Source of the DNA: Comamonadaceae bacterium
Lineage (GTDB): Bacteria > Pseudomonadota > Gammaproteobacteria > Burkholderiales > Burkholderiaceae_C
Reading direction: 5' to 3'
NCBI GenBank assembly: GCA_947456305.1
Contig: CANGPN010000020.1
Location: 1-44,753, forward strand
DNA: 44,753 bases
The first letter of the stretch is position 1. Every line of letters starts with the position of its first letter. The notes below the pieces were generated by a model. It was not told where the DNA came from. It did not search any database and was given only the letters and a program-made list of their open reading frames with translations. This document shows positions 25,632-34,562 of this stretch, in pieces. Both the position numbers and the translations under genes were made by a program.

Positions 25632-27629
25632 TCATTCAACCGACAAGCGCAACAAAGGCGCGCCTTCTGTCACTTGATCGCCCGGGGCATACAACAATTC
25701 TTCTACCGTCCCGTTGGTAGGTGCGGCCACCGTGTGTTCCATTTTCATGGCTTCCATCACAGCCAATGCCTGTCCCGCAACTACTTTGTCACCGACGCTG
25801 ACATTGAAGGCCAGCAGTTTGCCGGGCATGGGTGCGGTGAGCTTGCCGCCCGCAGCAGCATCTTGCGCGGTATGCGCCAGCGGGTCCACCCAACTCAGGC
25901 TGCTTTGTCCGGCATCAGCAAACACATGCCAGTCATCAGTGTGCGCATACACATGGCAGCGCCAATTGTGTGCATGCCAATGCAATTGAAGCTGGCCTGC
26001 TTCATCGCGCCAACTGAACGCAGCTTCTGTATCGGCAATGCGCAAACGCATGCCGCCGCGCACTTGGCTGATCAACATGGCTGTGACGAATGCGCCGTTC
26101 AATTTGAATTCAAATGATCGGTGTGACACACCTTGCATCAACCAGTTGTTGCGCACCGACCAAGGATCGGCCCATGCTGTTTGACGGGTTTGTTCCAAGC
26201 GCAATTGGGCCGCAATCACTGAGGCTACCGTCTGATGCGCAGTCAGGTCTTGTTGATGGAACAGCGCGGCTTTCTCACGCTCAATCAACGCGGTGTCCAG
26301 ATGCGCTTGGGCAAATGAGTCCGTGCGAATCACATGCCGCACAAACGCCACATTGTTTTGCACGCCCACAATATGTAACTGTGCCAAGGCTTGATCCAAC
26401 CGGGCCAGCGCCTGTTCGCGCGTGTCGGCATGCACGATCAATTTGGCAATCATGGAGTCGTAATAAGGACTGATTTCGTCGCCCTCACTCACACCACTGT
26501 CCAAGCGTACTGGCGACACCTCAAAGCGGCTGGCGGTCGGCGTGCGCATCACCTGCAACCGGCCGATGGCAGGGAGAAAATCGTTGTCCGGCGATTCAGC
26601 GCAAATGCGCGCTTCGATGGCGTGGCCTTGCACCTTCACTTGCGCTTGCGTCAATGGCAAGGGCTCGCCGCATCCAATCCGCAACTGCCATTCCACTAAG
26701 TCCAAGCCTGTTACCGCTTCGGTAACCGGATGCTCGACCTGTAAGCGGGTGTTCATTTCCATGAAGAAAAAATCCATGCCGCGCTCAGACTGCTCGACGA
26801 TGAATTCCACCGTACCCGCACCCACATAATTCACCGCTTTGGCCGCCGCCACTGCGGCTGCACCCATGCGTTCGCGCATGTCATCGGTCAACCCCGGGGC
26901 AGGAGATTCTTCCAACACTTTTTGGTGCCGGCGCTGCACCGAGCAATCGCGTTCATGCAAATGAATCACGCTGCCGTGTGTGTCACCAAACACCTGTATC
27001 TCAATGTGGCGCGGGCGTTGCACATATTTTTCAATCAACACCGCGTCATCACCAAAGCTGTTTTTGGCTTCGCGCTGGCACGAGGCCAAGGCTTCATCAA
27101 AGTCCGCCGCCTGCTGCACGATGCGCATGCCTTTGCCACCTCCACCTGCGCTGGCCTTGATCAACACAGGGAAACCAATGCGCCTTGCTTCACTGGCCAG
27201 CAATGCAGGTGATTGGTCTGCGCCGTGGTAGCCCGGCACCAAAGGCACACCGGCTTTTTCCATCAATTGTTTAGAGGCCGCTTTCAAACCCATGGCTTGA
27301 ATCGCATCGACCCCGGGGCCGATGAACACCAATCCCGCAGCGGCACAGGCTTTGGCGAAGTCAGCGTTTTCGCTCAAGAAACCATAACCAGGGTGAACCG
27401 CTTGCGCGCCGGTGTTAATGGCCGCATCCAAAATGCGTTGCCATTGCAAATAACTGTCTTGCACCGCAGCGCCACCTATGTGCACCGCTTCATCACAGGC
27501 TTGCACATGCGCGGCTTGTGCATCCGCATCGGAATACACAGCCACAGTGCGCACACCTAAACGCGCTGCGGTCGCCGCGACGCGGCAGGCGATTTCGCCC
27601 CGGTTGGCAATCAGTATTTTTTGGAACAT
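25632..27629 (-). CDS. Methylcrotonyl-CoA carboxylase alpha (biotin carboxylase/carrier) subunit
   Basis: The 665-residue biotin-containing subunit carboxylates biotin with ATP and bicarbonate. Domains in order: biotin carboxylase N-terminal ILIANRGEIACRV (about 5-17), ATP-grasp with KASAGGGGKGMRIV (about 160-173), EMNTRLQVEHPVTE, the C-terminal carboxylase part, an MCC-type middle region, and a biotinyl domain with AVMEAMKMEH whose Lys is near 627. The start MFQKILIANRGE at 27629 is canonical. It lies 4 bases after the acyl-CoA dehydrogenase gene and near the matching beta subunit. A geranyl-CoA or other acyl-CoA carboxylase is possible, but the beta subunit looks like MCC. Confidence 0.9.
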   Translation of the reverse strand: MFQKILIANRGEIACRVAATAARLGVRTVAVYSDADAQAAHVQACDEAVHIGGAAVQDSYLQWQRILDAAINTGAQAVHPGYGFLSENADFAKACAAAGLVFIGPGVDAIQAMGLKAASKQLMEKAGVPLVPGYHGADQSPALLASEARRIGFPVLIKASAGGGGKGMRIVQQAADFDEALASCQREAKNSFGDDAVLIEKYVQRPRHIEIQVFGDTHGSVIHLHERDCSVQRRHQKVLEESPAPGLTDDMRERMGAAAVAAAKAVNYVGAGTVEFIVEQSERGMDFFFMEMNTRLQVEHPVTEAVTGLDLVEWQLRIGCGEPLPLTQAQVKVQGHAIEARICAESPDNDFLPAIGRLQVMRTPTASRFEVSPVRLDSGVSEGDEISPYYDSMIAKLIVHADTREQALARLDQALAQLHIVGVQNNVAFVRHVIRTDSFAQAHLDTALIEREKAALFHQQDLTAHQTVASVIAAQLRLEQTRQTAWADPWSVRNNWLMQGVSHRSFEFKLNGAFVTAMLISQVRGGMRLRIADTEAAFSWRDEAGQLQLHWHAHNWRCHVYAHTDDWHVFADAGQSSLSWVDPLAHTAQDAAAGGKLTAPMPGKLLAFNVSVGDKVVAGQALAVMEAMKMEHTVAAPTNGTVEELLYAPGDQVTEGAPLLRLSVE

Positions 27630-27633
27630 GGCA

Positions 27634-28767
27634 TCAATAACGTTTGGCAACTTCTTCAAGCATGACCTCGGTGGCACCGCCGCCGATGGCCAGCACGCGT
27701 GCATCGCGCCACAAACGCTCGATGGGTGCTTCGCGCATATAGCCCATGCCGCCCCAGAACTGCAAACAACCACCGACCACTTCGTTCACCAAATCACCGG
27801 TCAGCGCTTTGAGCATGGAGACTTCTTGCACGATATCGCGTTCTTGCGTGACCGACCAGGCACAGTGGTACATGAGTTGGCGAGCAGCGCGGGTTTTCGC
27901 ATCCAACATGGCTATACGCTGACGGATGTGTTGCATCTCCCATAAGCTTTTACCGAAGGCCTGACGCTGACGCACATAGTCCAATGTCAACTCAATGGCA
28001 CGCTGGCAATGACCGATGGCCATGGCGGCCAAGGCAATACGCTCGGTTTGCAAATTTTTCATCAAGGCGTAAAAGCCTTTGTCTTGCTCGCCCAGCAATG
28101 CTTCGGGGCCTAGACGCACGTTGTCCAACACCAACTCTGCGGTGTCCGAACAAAGCCAGCCGGTTTTGTCCAAAGAACGCCCGACGCTGAAACCGGGCGT
28201 GCCTTTTTCCAAAATGAACATGGACATTTGGTGTTTGCCGGGTCCGGTTTTGGCGGCGACGAAATACACGTCAGCATGCACGCCATTGGTGATGAACATC
28301 TTGGTGCCGTTGAGCACCCAAGCGTCACCGTCGCGTTTGGCGGTGCTGCGCATGCCGGACAAATCCGATCCCGCGCCCGGCTCGGTCATGGCCACGGCGC
28401 TGATGGTTTCGCCCGCGATGATGCGTGGCATGTACTTGGCTTTTTGCGCTGCCGTACCTGCGTGGTGCAAATGCGGACTGGCCATGTCGGTGTGCACCAA
28501 CACACTGACGATGAATCCGGCAAACGTGGACTGGGACAAAGCTTCTGCAAACACCAAATTGGTCAATGCATCTGCTTCAGCGCCGCCGTATTCGCTGTCA
28601 TACATCAAGCCGAAAAATCCGGCCTCGCCCATTTTGCGCAACACCTCACGCGGCACTTTGCCCGTTTTCTCCCACTCCAAGCCATAGGGCTCAACTTCAC
28701 GTTCTAGAAAACGCGCCATCTGATCGCGCAGGGTTTGGTGTTCGGGTAAATGGTAGATATGGTTCAT
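27634..28767 (-). CDS. Acyl-CoA dehydrogenase
   Basis: This 377-residue flavoenzyme shows the family fold. It has an N-terminal helical domain, AVAMTEPGAGSDLSGM (about 125-140) for FAD and substrate, WVLNGTKMFITNG, and a C-terminal domain with DYVRQRQAFGKSL and GGMGYMREAPIERLWRDARV. The usual late catalytic Glu motif (YEGT) is replaced by IGGGATEVM. The base is probably the Glu in the AIELTLDY helix before RQRQAFG, as in the long- and branched-chain subgroup. It lies between the MCC subunits, where isovaleryl-CoA dehydrogenase is usual. Its N-terminus is not a typical isovaleryl-CoA dehydrogenase, so a citronellyl-CoA or branched acyl-CoA dehydrogenase is possible. Confidence 0.87.
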   Translation of the reverse strand: MNHIYHLPEHQTLRDQMARFLEREVEPYGLEWEKTGKVPREVLRKMGEAGFFGLMYDSEYGGAEADALTNLVFAEALSQSTFAGFIVSVLVHTDMASPHLHHAGTAAQKAKYMPRIIAGETISAVAMTEPGAGSDLSGMRSTAKRDGDAWVLNGTKMFITNGVHADVYFVAAKTGPGKHQMSMFILEKGTPGFSVGRSLDKTGWLCSDTAELVLDNVRLGPEALLGEQDKGFYALMKNLQTERIALAAMAIGHCQRAIELTLDYVRQRQAFGKSLWEMQHIRQRIAMLDAKTRAARQLMYHCAWSVTQERDIVQEVSMLKALTGDLVNEVVGGCLQFWGGMGYMREAPIERLWRDARVLAIGGGATEVMLEEVAKRY

Positions 28768-28785
28768 GGTTTAAGTCTCAAAAAA

Positions 28786-30393
28786 TCACATACGGAAGAC
28801 ACCGAAACGGGTGTCGGGAATCGGGGCATTCAGTGCAGCAGACAAAGCCAATGCCAGCACCTGCCGCGTGTCTGCGGGGTCGATCACGCCGTCGTCCCAC
28901 AAGCGGGCACTGGCGTAATACGGGTGTGACTGGTGCGCGAATTGATCGAGCAGCGGTTGTTTGAATTTGGCTTCTTCTTCAGCGCTCCAACTGCCACCTT
29001 TGGCTTCAATGCCATCGCGGCGCACAGTGGCCAACACACTGGCCGCTTGCTCGCCACCCATGACGCAAATGCGCGCGTTCGGCCACATCCACAAAAAGCG
29101 CGGATTGAACGCACGGCCACACATGCCGTAGTTGCCTGCGCCGTAACTGCCGCCGATGATGATGGTGAATTTAGGCACTTGCGCCGTCGCCACTGCGGTG
29201 ACCATTTTTGCGCCATGCCGTGCAATGCCTTCGTTTTCGTATTTGCGACCGACCATAAAGCCGGTGATGTTCTGCAAAAAAACGAGAGGTATTTTTCGCT
29301 GGCAACACAGTTCAATAAAGTGCGCGCCCTTTTGTGCTGACTCTGAAAACAAGACGCCGTTGTTGGCCACGATGCCGACCGGCATGCCCTCAATATGCGC
29401 AAAGCCACATACCAAGGTGCTGCCGAAACGCGCTTTGAATTCGTGAAATTCTGAGCCGTCGACCACACGGGCAATGATGTCCCGCACGTCGTAGGGCTTG
29501 CGCGTGTCCACAGGAATGACACCGTAAATTTCTTTCGGGTCGTACAAGGGCGCACGTGCAGGAATGACTGCTGTGTCAAATGTTTTGCGATGGTTCAAAC
29601 GTGAGACTGCTTGACGCGCTAATGCCAATGCATGTGCATCGTTGTCTGCCAAATGGTCTGCCACACCGGACAAGCGCGTGTGCACATCGCCGCCGCCCAA
29701 ATCTTCAGCGCTGACTATTTCACCGATGGCGGCTTTGACCAAAGGCGGGCCGCCTAAAAAAATGGTGCCCTGGTTTTTCACAATGATGGTTTCATCGCTC
29801 ATCGCAGGCACATACGCGCCGCCTGCTGTGCAACTGCCCATGACCACGGCAATTTGCGCAATGCCTTGCGCGCTCATATTGGCCTGGTTGTAAAAAATAC
29901 GACCGAAATGTTCGCGGTCAGGAAACACATCGTCCTGGTTGGGCAAATTGGCGCCACCGGAATCGACCAAATAAATACACGGCAAATGGTTTTGTTGCGC
30001 AATTTCTTGTGCGCGTAAATGTTTTTTCACCGTCATCGGGTAGTAAGTGCCGCCCTTGACCGTGGCATCGTTGCACACGATGACGCAATCGACACCGCTG
30101 ACACGCCCGATACCGGCGATCACGCCTGCGCCCGGCGCGTCACCGTTGTACATGCCGTGCGCCGCCAGCGGACTGAATTCCAGAAACGGCGTGCCCGGGT
30201 CCAGCAACATGGCCACGCGTTCGCGCGGCGGTAATTTGCCGCGCGCCACATGCTTGGCACGCGCCGCCTCACCACCGCCTTGGGCGCTCAAAGACATTTG
30301 AACGCGCAAATCTTCCACCGCTGCTTGCATGGCTTGCGCGTTGGCGATGAAACCGGCGGAGCGGGTAGAAAGTTGTGAGGTGAGAATGCCCAT
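28786..30393 (-). CDS. Methylcrotonyl-CoA carboxylase beta (carboxyltransferase) subunit
   Basis: The subunit transfers the carboxyl group from biotin to 3-methylcrotonyl-CoA in leucine breakdown. The 535 residues match the usual length. It shows [18 protein letters not shown] (about 50-67), [80 protein letters not shown] and the C-terminal DTRFGVFRM that is typical of MCC. Start [12 protein letters not shown] at 30393, 11 bases after the thiolase stop. Together with the alpha subunit it gives a complete MCC. The hydratase and HMG-CoA lyase of the pathway are not in the window. Confidence 0.93.
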   Translation of the reverse strand: MGILTSQLSTRSAGFIANAQAMQAAVEDLRVQMSLSAQGGGEAARAKHVARGKLPPRERVAMLLDPGTPFLEFSPLAAHGMYNGDAPGAGVIAGIGRVSGVDCVIVCNDATVKGGTYYPMTVKKHLRAQEIAQQNHLPCIYLVDSGGANLPNQDDVFPDREHFGRIFYNQANMSAQGIAQIAVVMGSCTAGGAYVPAMSDETIIVKNQGTIFLGGPPLVKAAIGEIVSAEDLGGGDVHTRLSGVADHLADNDAHALALARQAVSRLNHRKTFDTAVIPARAPLYDPKEIYGVIPVDTRKPYDVRDIIARVVDGSEFHEFKARFGSTLVCGFAHIEGMPVGIVANNGVLFSESAQKGAHFIELCCQRKIPLVFLQNITGFMVGRKYENEGIARHGAKMVTAVATAQVPKFTIIIGGSYGAGNYGMCGRAFNPRFLWMWPNARICVMGGEQAASVLATVRRDGIEAKGGSWSAEEEAKFKQPLLDQFAHQSHPYYASARLWDDGVIDPADTRQVLALALSAALNAPIPDTRFGVFRM

Positions 30394-30404
30394 GCTGTGT
30401 CAGA

Positions 30405-31586
30405 TCACATCAATTCAAGTGCCATGGCCGTGCCTTCGCCACCGCCGATACACAAAGTGGCCAAGCCTTTTTTCAATCCTCTGGCTTGCAAGGCGTGCAG
30501 CAATGTGACGATGATGCGAGCACCTGACGCACCGATAGGGTGGCCCAAGGCACACGCACCGCCATTCACGTTGACGATTTCATGCGGCACTTTGAGCTCG
30601 TGCATCAATGCCATGGGCACCACGGCAAATGCTTCGTTCACTTCCCACAACTGCACATCGCTGACTTTCCAACCGGCTCTGGCCAAAGCCTGCTGCGTGG
30701 CACCCACCGGTGCTGTGGTGAACCACTCAGGCTCTTGCGCAAACGTGGCGTGACTCACCACACGCGCCAAAGGTGTGCAACCCAATTTTTTCGCTGTGCT
30801 CTCGCGCATCATCACCAGTGCAGCAGCGCCGTCGTTGATGGATGAGCTGGAAGCTGCGGTGATGGTGCCGTCTTTTTTGAACGCCGGTTTCAAACTGGTG
30901 ACTTTGTCGAGCTTGACCTTGCCAGGACCTTCATCCACAGACACCACGCGCTCACCGCTGCGGTCTTTCACTGTCACAGGTGCGATTTCTTTGCTGAACG
31001 CGCCGTTGGCGGTGGCGTCTTTCGCGCGCTGCACACTGGTCATGGCGAAATGGTCTTGCGCTTCGCGCGTGAATTGGTATTTGGCCGCGCAATCTTCACC
31101 GAACGTGCCCATGGAACGCCCGGCCTCATATGCATCTTCCAAACCATCGAGCATCATGTGGTCGTAAATTTTGTCGTGGCCCATGCGGTAACCGCCGCGA
31201 CCTTTCAACATCAGGTAAGGCGCATTCGTCATGCTTTCCATGCCACCGGCAATCATCACATCTTGCGAACCGGCACTCAAAATATCGTGGGCAAACATGG
31301 CGGCGCGCATGCCTGAGCCACACATTTTTGACAACGTGACCGCGCCTGAACTTTTGGGCAAACCGCCTTTGAAAGCCGCTTGCCTTGCAGGTGCTTGGCC
31401 TTGACCGGCCATCAAGCAGTTACCAAATAAAACTTCTGTGACCGCATCGGGCGAAATACCTGCACGCGCCACGGCAGCAGCGATAGCGACGCCACCTAAA
31501 TCATGGGCGGATAAAGGCGAGAAATCGCCCTGAAAACTGCCCATGGGTGTACGTGCAGCACTGACGATAACAACGGGATCTGACAT
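30405..31586 (-). CDS. Acetyl-CoA C-acetyltransferase (thiolase)
   Basis: This 393-residue thiolase either cleaves acetoacetyl-CoA to two acetyl-CoA or condenses them. The acylated Cys lies in LSKMCGSGMR (about 88). GGMESMTNAP, SSSINDGAAALVMM, VNEAFAVVP, the His of GACALGHPIGASGAR and the second Cys in LCIGGGEGTAM complete the active site. A strong AAGGAG site precedes the ATG at 31586. It follows aceK by 22 bases and heads the MCC genes. It fits the last step of leucine catabolism from acetoacetate, though polyhydroxybutyrate synthesis is another possible use. No adjacent reductase supports the latter here. Confidence 0.93.
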   Translation of the reverse strand: MSDPVVIVSAARTPMGSFQGDFSPLSAHDLGGVAIAAAVARAGISPDAVTEVLFGNCLMAGQGQAPARQAAFKGGLPKSSGAVTLSKMCGSGMRAAMFAHDILSAGSQDVMIAGGMESMTNAPYLMLKGRGGYRMGHDKIYDHMMLDGLEDAYEAGRSMGTFGEDCAAKYQFTREAQDHFAMTSVQRAKDATANGAFSKEIAPVTVKDRSGERVVSVDEGPGKVKLDKVTSLKPAFKKDGTITAASSSSINDGAAALVMMRESTAKKLGCTPLARVVSHATFAQEPEWFTTAPVGATQQALARAGWKVSDVQLWEVNEAFAVVPMALMHELKVPHEIVNVNGGACALGHPIGASGARIIVTLLHALQARGLKKGLATLCIGGGEGTAMALELM

Positions 31587-31608
31587 GACTTACTCCTTCA
31601 AAAAAAAT

Positions 31609-33426
31609 TCATACTGATGGGTTCAATGCGGCGCGCTGAACCACAAAACGTTTGTCGGCTTCGTAGGGGAACACATCGTGCACATGGCCTTGGCTGATTT
31701 TTTCTTTGTGCCCCTGCCAAAAACTGGCATCTAATAAATCTGCATGGTGCTTCATGAACACTTCGCGTACCGCCGGGTTGCCTAATAAAAACGGACCGAA
31801 GGTTTCAGGGAACACATCGCGCGGGCCGACGTGGTACCAAATCTCGCCTGACATTTCATCTTCCTCATTGCGCGGCGCGGGCACACGGCGGAAGTTGCAA
31901 TCGGTGATGTATTCAATTTCATCGTAGTCATAAAACACCACTTTGCCGTGTCGCGTGATGCCAAAGTTTTTCCACAACATGTCGCCCGGAAAAATATTGG
32001 CAGCCACCAAATCTTTGATGGCGTTACCGTACTCAAGCACTGCTCGCTCCATTTGTTCTTTGGCTCGCGGATCCTGCAAACCTGTGTCAAATGCTTCTTG
32101 CAAATAAATATTCAGCGGAATCATGCGGCGTTCAATATAGGCATGCTTGATCACGACTTCTTGCTTGCCGTTGTCCGGCCGGGTGTTGATCTCGATTTGG
32201 CTGGGCGCAAATTTTTGAATTTCTTCAATCAACTCGTCTTCAAACCGTTCACGCGGAAACGCCACATTGCTGTATTCCAAAGTGTCAGCCATGCGCCCCA
32301 CCCGGTCATGTTGCTTCACCAACAAATACTTGCCTTGGATTTGTTCGCGCGATGTGTCTTTCGGCGGCGGGTAAAAGTCTTTGATGACTTTGAACACAAA
32401 GGGAAATGAAGGCTGGTCAAACACCAGCATGACCATGCCTTTGATGCCCGGCGCGATGCGGAATTTGTCCGTGCTATGGCGCTGGTGATAAAGCAAGTCA
32501 CGATAAAAAAGTGTTTTACCTTGCTTGGCCAAACCGAGTGCGTTGTAAATTTCTGCACGCGGCTTGCGCGGCATCAGACTGCGCAAAAACTGCACATAGG
32601 CTGAAGGTATGTCCATGTCGACCAGAAAATACGCGCGCGCAAAACTGAACAACATCAAAAAATCATCTTCGCCGAACAAGGCTGCATCAATCACCAGTTG
32701 GCCGCGTGCGTTGTGCAAAATGGGCAGCGCAAATGGAATTTCCACAAAACCGTTGATGACCTTGCCCACAATGTATGCGGCCTTGTTACGGTAGAAAAGG
32801 TTGTTCAATACCTGTATCTGGAAATTGGCACGCAATTTGGTTTGGTCTAGTCGCCTGCGAACATTGCGCAAAACATCCGCCGCATCCCGATCCAAATCGG
32901 CAAACGGACAGGCTAACTGAAAGTGATTGACGATGCGAACAATGGTGTCTGCCAAATTGTCCGCATTCGGATACCAGGCTTGGTAGGTAGGCTGTGCATC
33001 CGGTTCATCGCTTTCTATGTATTCGGTACTGACGGCTGGCCGCACAAAAATAAATTCATTTTGAAAATAACTGCGATCCAGAATTTTGGTCGTCACTGAA
33101 TTGAAAAAAGTCTCTGCCAATTCCGGCTGAAAGTGGTCGACCAGCAATCCTATGTAATGCAACTTGACCTGCTGCCAAATGTCGGGCGGTTGTATGGCCG
33201 CCTCAAACTCTGTTTCTAATCTGGCGGAACATTCTTTGACACGCAAGTCATAAAACTCAATGCGTTCGCGTTGCGCACGTTGTTGGCCATGCCAATCCTG
33301 GTTTTCAAACCGCTGCTTGGCTTTGGCGGACTCCTGGCGAAACAATTGGTAATGGCGGTTAAATCCGTCCATCATGGCCTGAGCGATGCCATACGCAATG
33401 GTTGAGTCAAGTCGTTGTGGGAACAT
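31609..33426 (-). CDS. aceK: Isocitrate dehydrogenase kinase/phosphatase
   Basis: AceK phosphorylates and dephosphorylates isocitrate dehydrogenase and so sets the split between the Krebs cycle and the glyoxylate bypass. The 605 residues begin [20 protein letters not shown], followed by a helical regulatory domain. The kinase-like domain has the nucleotide loop [14 protein letters not shown] (about 320), VFKVIKD, catalytic [14 protein letters not shown] and metal-binding [11 protein letters not shown], then the C-terminal [12 protein letters not shown]. It is usually found near aceA/aceB in enterics. Here it sits between carbonic anhydrase and an acetyl-CoA-producing pathway, which fits control of carbon entering as acetyl-CoA. 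Confidence 0.96.
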   Translation of the reverse strand: MFPQRLDSTIAYGIAQAMMDGFNRHYQLFRQESAKAKQRFENQDWHGQQRAQRERIEFYDLRVKECSARLETEFEAAIQPPDIWQQVKLHYIGLLVDHFQPELAETFFNSVTTKILDRSYFQNEFIFVRPAVSTEYIESDEPDAQPTYQAWYPNADNLADTIVRIVNHFQLACPFADLDRDAADVLRNVRRRLDQTKLRANFQIQVLNNLFYRNKAAYIVGKVINGFVEIPFALPILHNARGQLVIDAALFGEDDFLMLFSFARAYFLVDMDIPSAYVQFLRSLMPRKPRAEIYNALGLAKQGKTLFYRDLLYHQRHSTDKFRIAPGIKGMVMLVFDQPSFPFVFKVIKDFYPPPKDTSREQIQGKYLLVKQHDRVGRMADTLEYSNVAFPRERFEDELIEEIQKFAPSQIEINTRPDNGKQEVVIKHAYIERRMIPLNIYLQEAFDTGLQDPRAKEQMERAVLEYGNAIKDLVAANIFPGDMLWKNFGITRHGKVVFYDYDEIEYITDCNFRRVPAPRNEEDEMSGEIWYHVGPRDVFPETFGPFLLGNPAVREVFMKHHADLLDASFWQGHKEKISQGHVHDVFPYEADKRFVVQRAALNPSV

Positions 33427-33438
33427 GGCTTTCTCTTG

Positions 33439-34095
33439 TTAAGTGTTGCCGCGCGGATATCTTTTGAATCCGTTGCGAAATACTTCCACCACTTCTTCAG
33501 AATGGCTCATGGTCACTTGCAAATCCTTGACCAGTCCATCTTTCAAACCGTATACCCAGCCATGCACGCTGAGTTTTTGTCCTCTCGCCCACGCATCCTG
33601 CAACACATTGGACAAAGCCACATTACCCACTTGCTCAATCACATTCATTTCGCACAACACCGCTTCCATGTCTTGTTGCGGCAAATGGTTAAGCCTTTGC
33701 CTGTGCCTCAAATGCACGTCTTGCACATGACGTAACCAGTTGTCGGCCAGCCCGATGCGCAAGCCGCGCGCCGCCGCAAGCACACCGCCACAACCGTAAT
33801 GTCCCACCACCATGATGTGCTCAACCCGCAAATGCTCGACGGCAAACTGAATCACTGACAAAGCATTCAAGTCGGAATGCACCACCAAATTGGCCACGTT
33901 GCGGTGTACAAATACCTCGCCAGGATCGAGACCAATGATTTCATTCGCAGGCACCCGGCTGTCCGAGCAACCAATCCACAGGTATTTGGGCGACTGTTGT
34001 TTGGCCAGCTTTTCAAAAAATCCGGGTCGCTCGCGACTCATGCGATCAGCCCAGGCGCGGTTGTTGTCAAACAAGGAATCGAGTGTTTGTGGCAT
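33439..34095 (-). CDS. can: Beta-class carbonic anhydrase
   Basis: The 218-residue zinc enzyme interconverts CO2 and bicarbonate. The motif WIGCSDSRVPANEIIG (about 37-52) supplies Cys and the Asp-Arg pair. VVGHYGCGGV (about 96-105) supplies the His and second Cys of the zinc site. VHRNVANLV and HGWVYGLKDGLV complete the fold. Its start is 3 bases after the merR stop and its end 12 bases before aceK, so all three should share a transcript. In this operon it could supply the bicarbonate that the biotin carboxylase needs; that link is inference from context. Confidence 0.95.
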   Translation of the reverse strand: MPQTLDSLFDNNRAWADRMSRERPGFFEKLAKQQSPKYLWIGCSDSRVPANEIIGLDPGEVFVHRNVANLVVHSDLNALSVIQFAVEHLRVEHIMVVGHYGCGGVLAAARGLRIGLADNWLRHVQDVHLRHRQRLNHLPQQDMEAVLCEMNVIEQVGNVALSNVLQDAWARGQKLSVHGWVYGLKDGLVKDLQVTMSHSEEVVEVFRNGFKRYPRGNT

Positions 34096-34098
34096 AGA

Positions 34099-34500
34099 TC
34101 AGGTTTTGACTTTCGAAGAATGCTTGGCCATCAATTGTCTGGCTTCTTTTTCGTGTTGCTTAACTTCATCTAAATTCGCTTGAATTTCTCGCATCTGGTT
34201 TTCAAGTTGCTGGCGGTGCTCTGCCAGCACCGTGATGAATTTTTCTAACTGCGGTACGGTGTCCCTCGGGCTGTCGTACATGTCAATAATGTCTTTGGCC
34301 TCCATCAACGACAAACCCAGTCGTTTGGCTCGCAATGTCAGGCGTAAGCGGGCGCGTTCTCTGGCGCTGTAAACACGGTTTCTGCCGCCAGGGCCGCGTC
34401 TTTCCGGGCGTAACAACCCCATGTCTTCGTAAAAACGAATGGCGCGGGTGGTCAAATCAAATTCTTTGGCCAAGTCTCGGATCGTGAATTGCGTCGCCAT
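34099..34500 (-). CDS. MerR-family transcriptional regulator (LiuR-like)
   Basis: The 133-residue regulator has a winged-helix DNA-binding domain, FTIRDLAKEFDLTTRAIRFYEDMGLLRPERRG (about 5-36) and RVYSARERARLRLTLRAKRLGLSL. A long coiled-coil dimerisation helix follows. There is no Cys-rich metal site, so metal sensing is unlikely. This layout resembles LiuR-type MerR regulators of leucine/isovalerate catabolism, and the gene heads a transcript carrying MCC, which supports that reading. A perfect 16-base palindrome 22 bases upstream is the likely operator. An acyl-CoA or similar effector is possible but not shown. Confidence 0.88.
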   Translation of the reverse strand: MATQFTIRDLAKEFDLTTRAIRFYEDMGLLRPERRGPGGRNRVYSARERARLRLTLRAKRLGLSLMEAKDIIDMYDSPRDTVPQLEKFITVLAEHRQQLENQMREIQANLDEVKQHEKEARQLMAKHSSKVKT

Positions 34501-34514
34501 GAGGACAGGTGAAA

Positions 34515-34547
34515 TTGATTAACGTTTACGTAAACGTCAATTATCAA
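34515..34547. promoter_or_regulatory. Divergent promoter with palindromic operator for merR and the MBL gene
   Basis: A perfect 16-base palindrome ACGTTTACGTAAACGT (34522-34537) lies between the two divergent genes. On the plus strand, TTGATT (34515-34520) and AATTAT (34539-34544) could be -35 and -10, 18 bases apart. On the minus strand, TTGATA (34547-34542) and TTAATC (34522-34517) are 19 bases apart, the stretched spacing typical of MerR-controlled promoters. The palindrome sits within both spacers. The elements are visible; regulator binding is inferred from position and family. Confidence 0.65.
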
Positions 34548-34562
34548 GCAAAATACCGCCGG

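Noticed and set aside
34509..34562. Earlier start for the MBL gene adding 18 residues
   Set aside because: It would translate the palindromic operator and the promoter elements; MNPLEKELN at 34563 gives a normal start for the fold.
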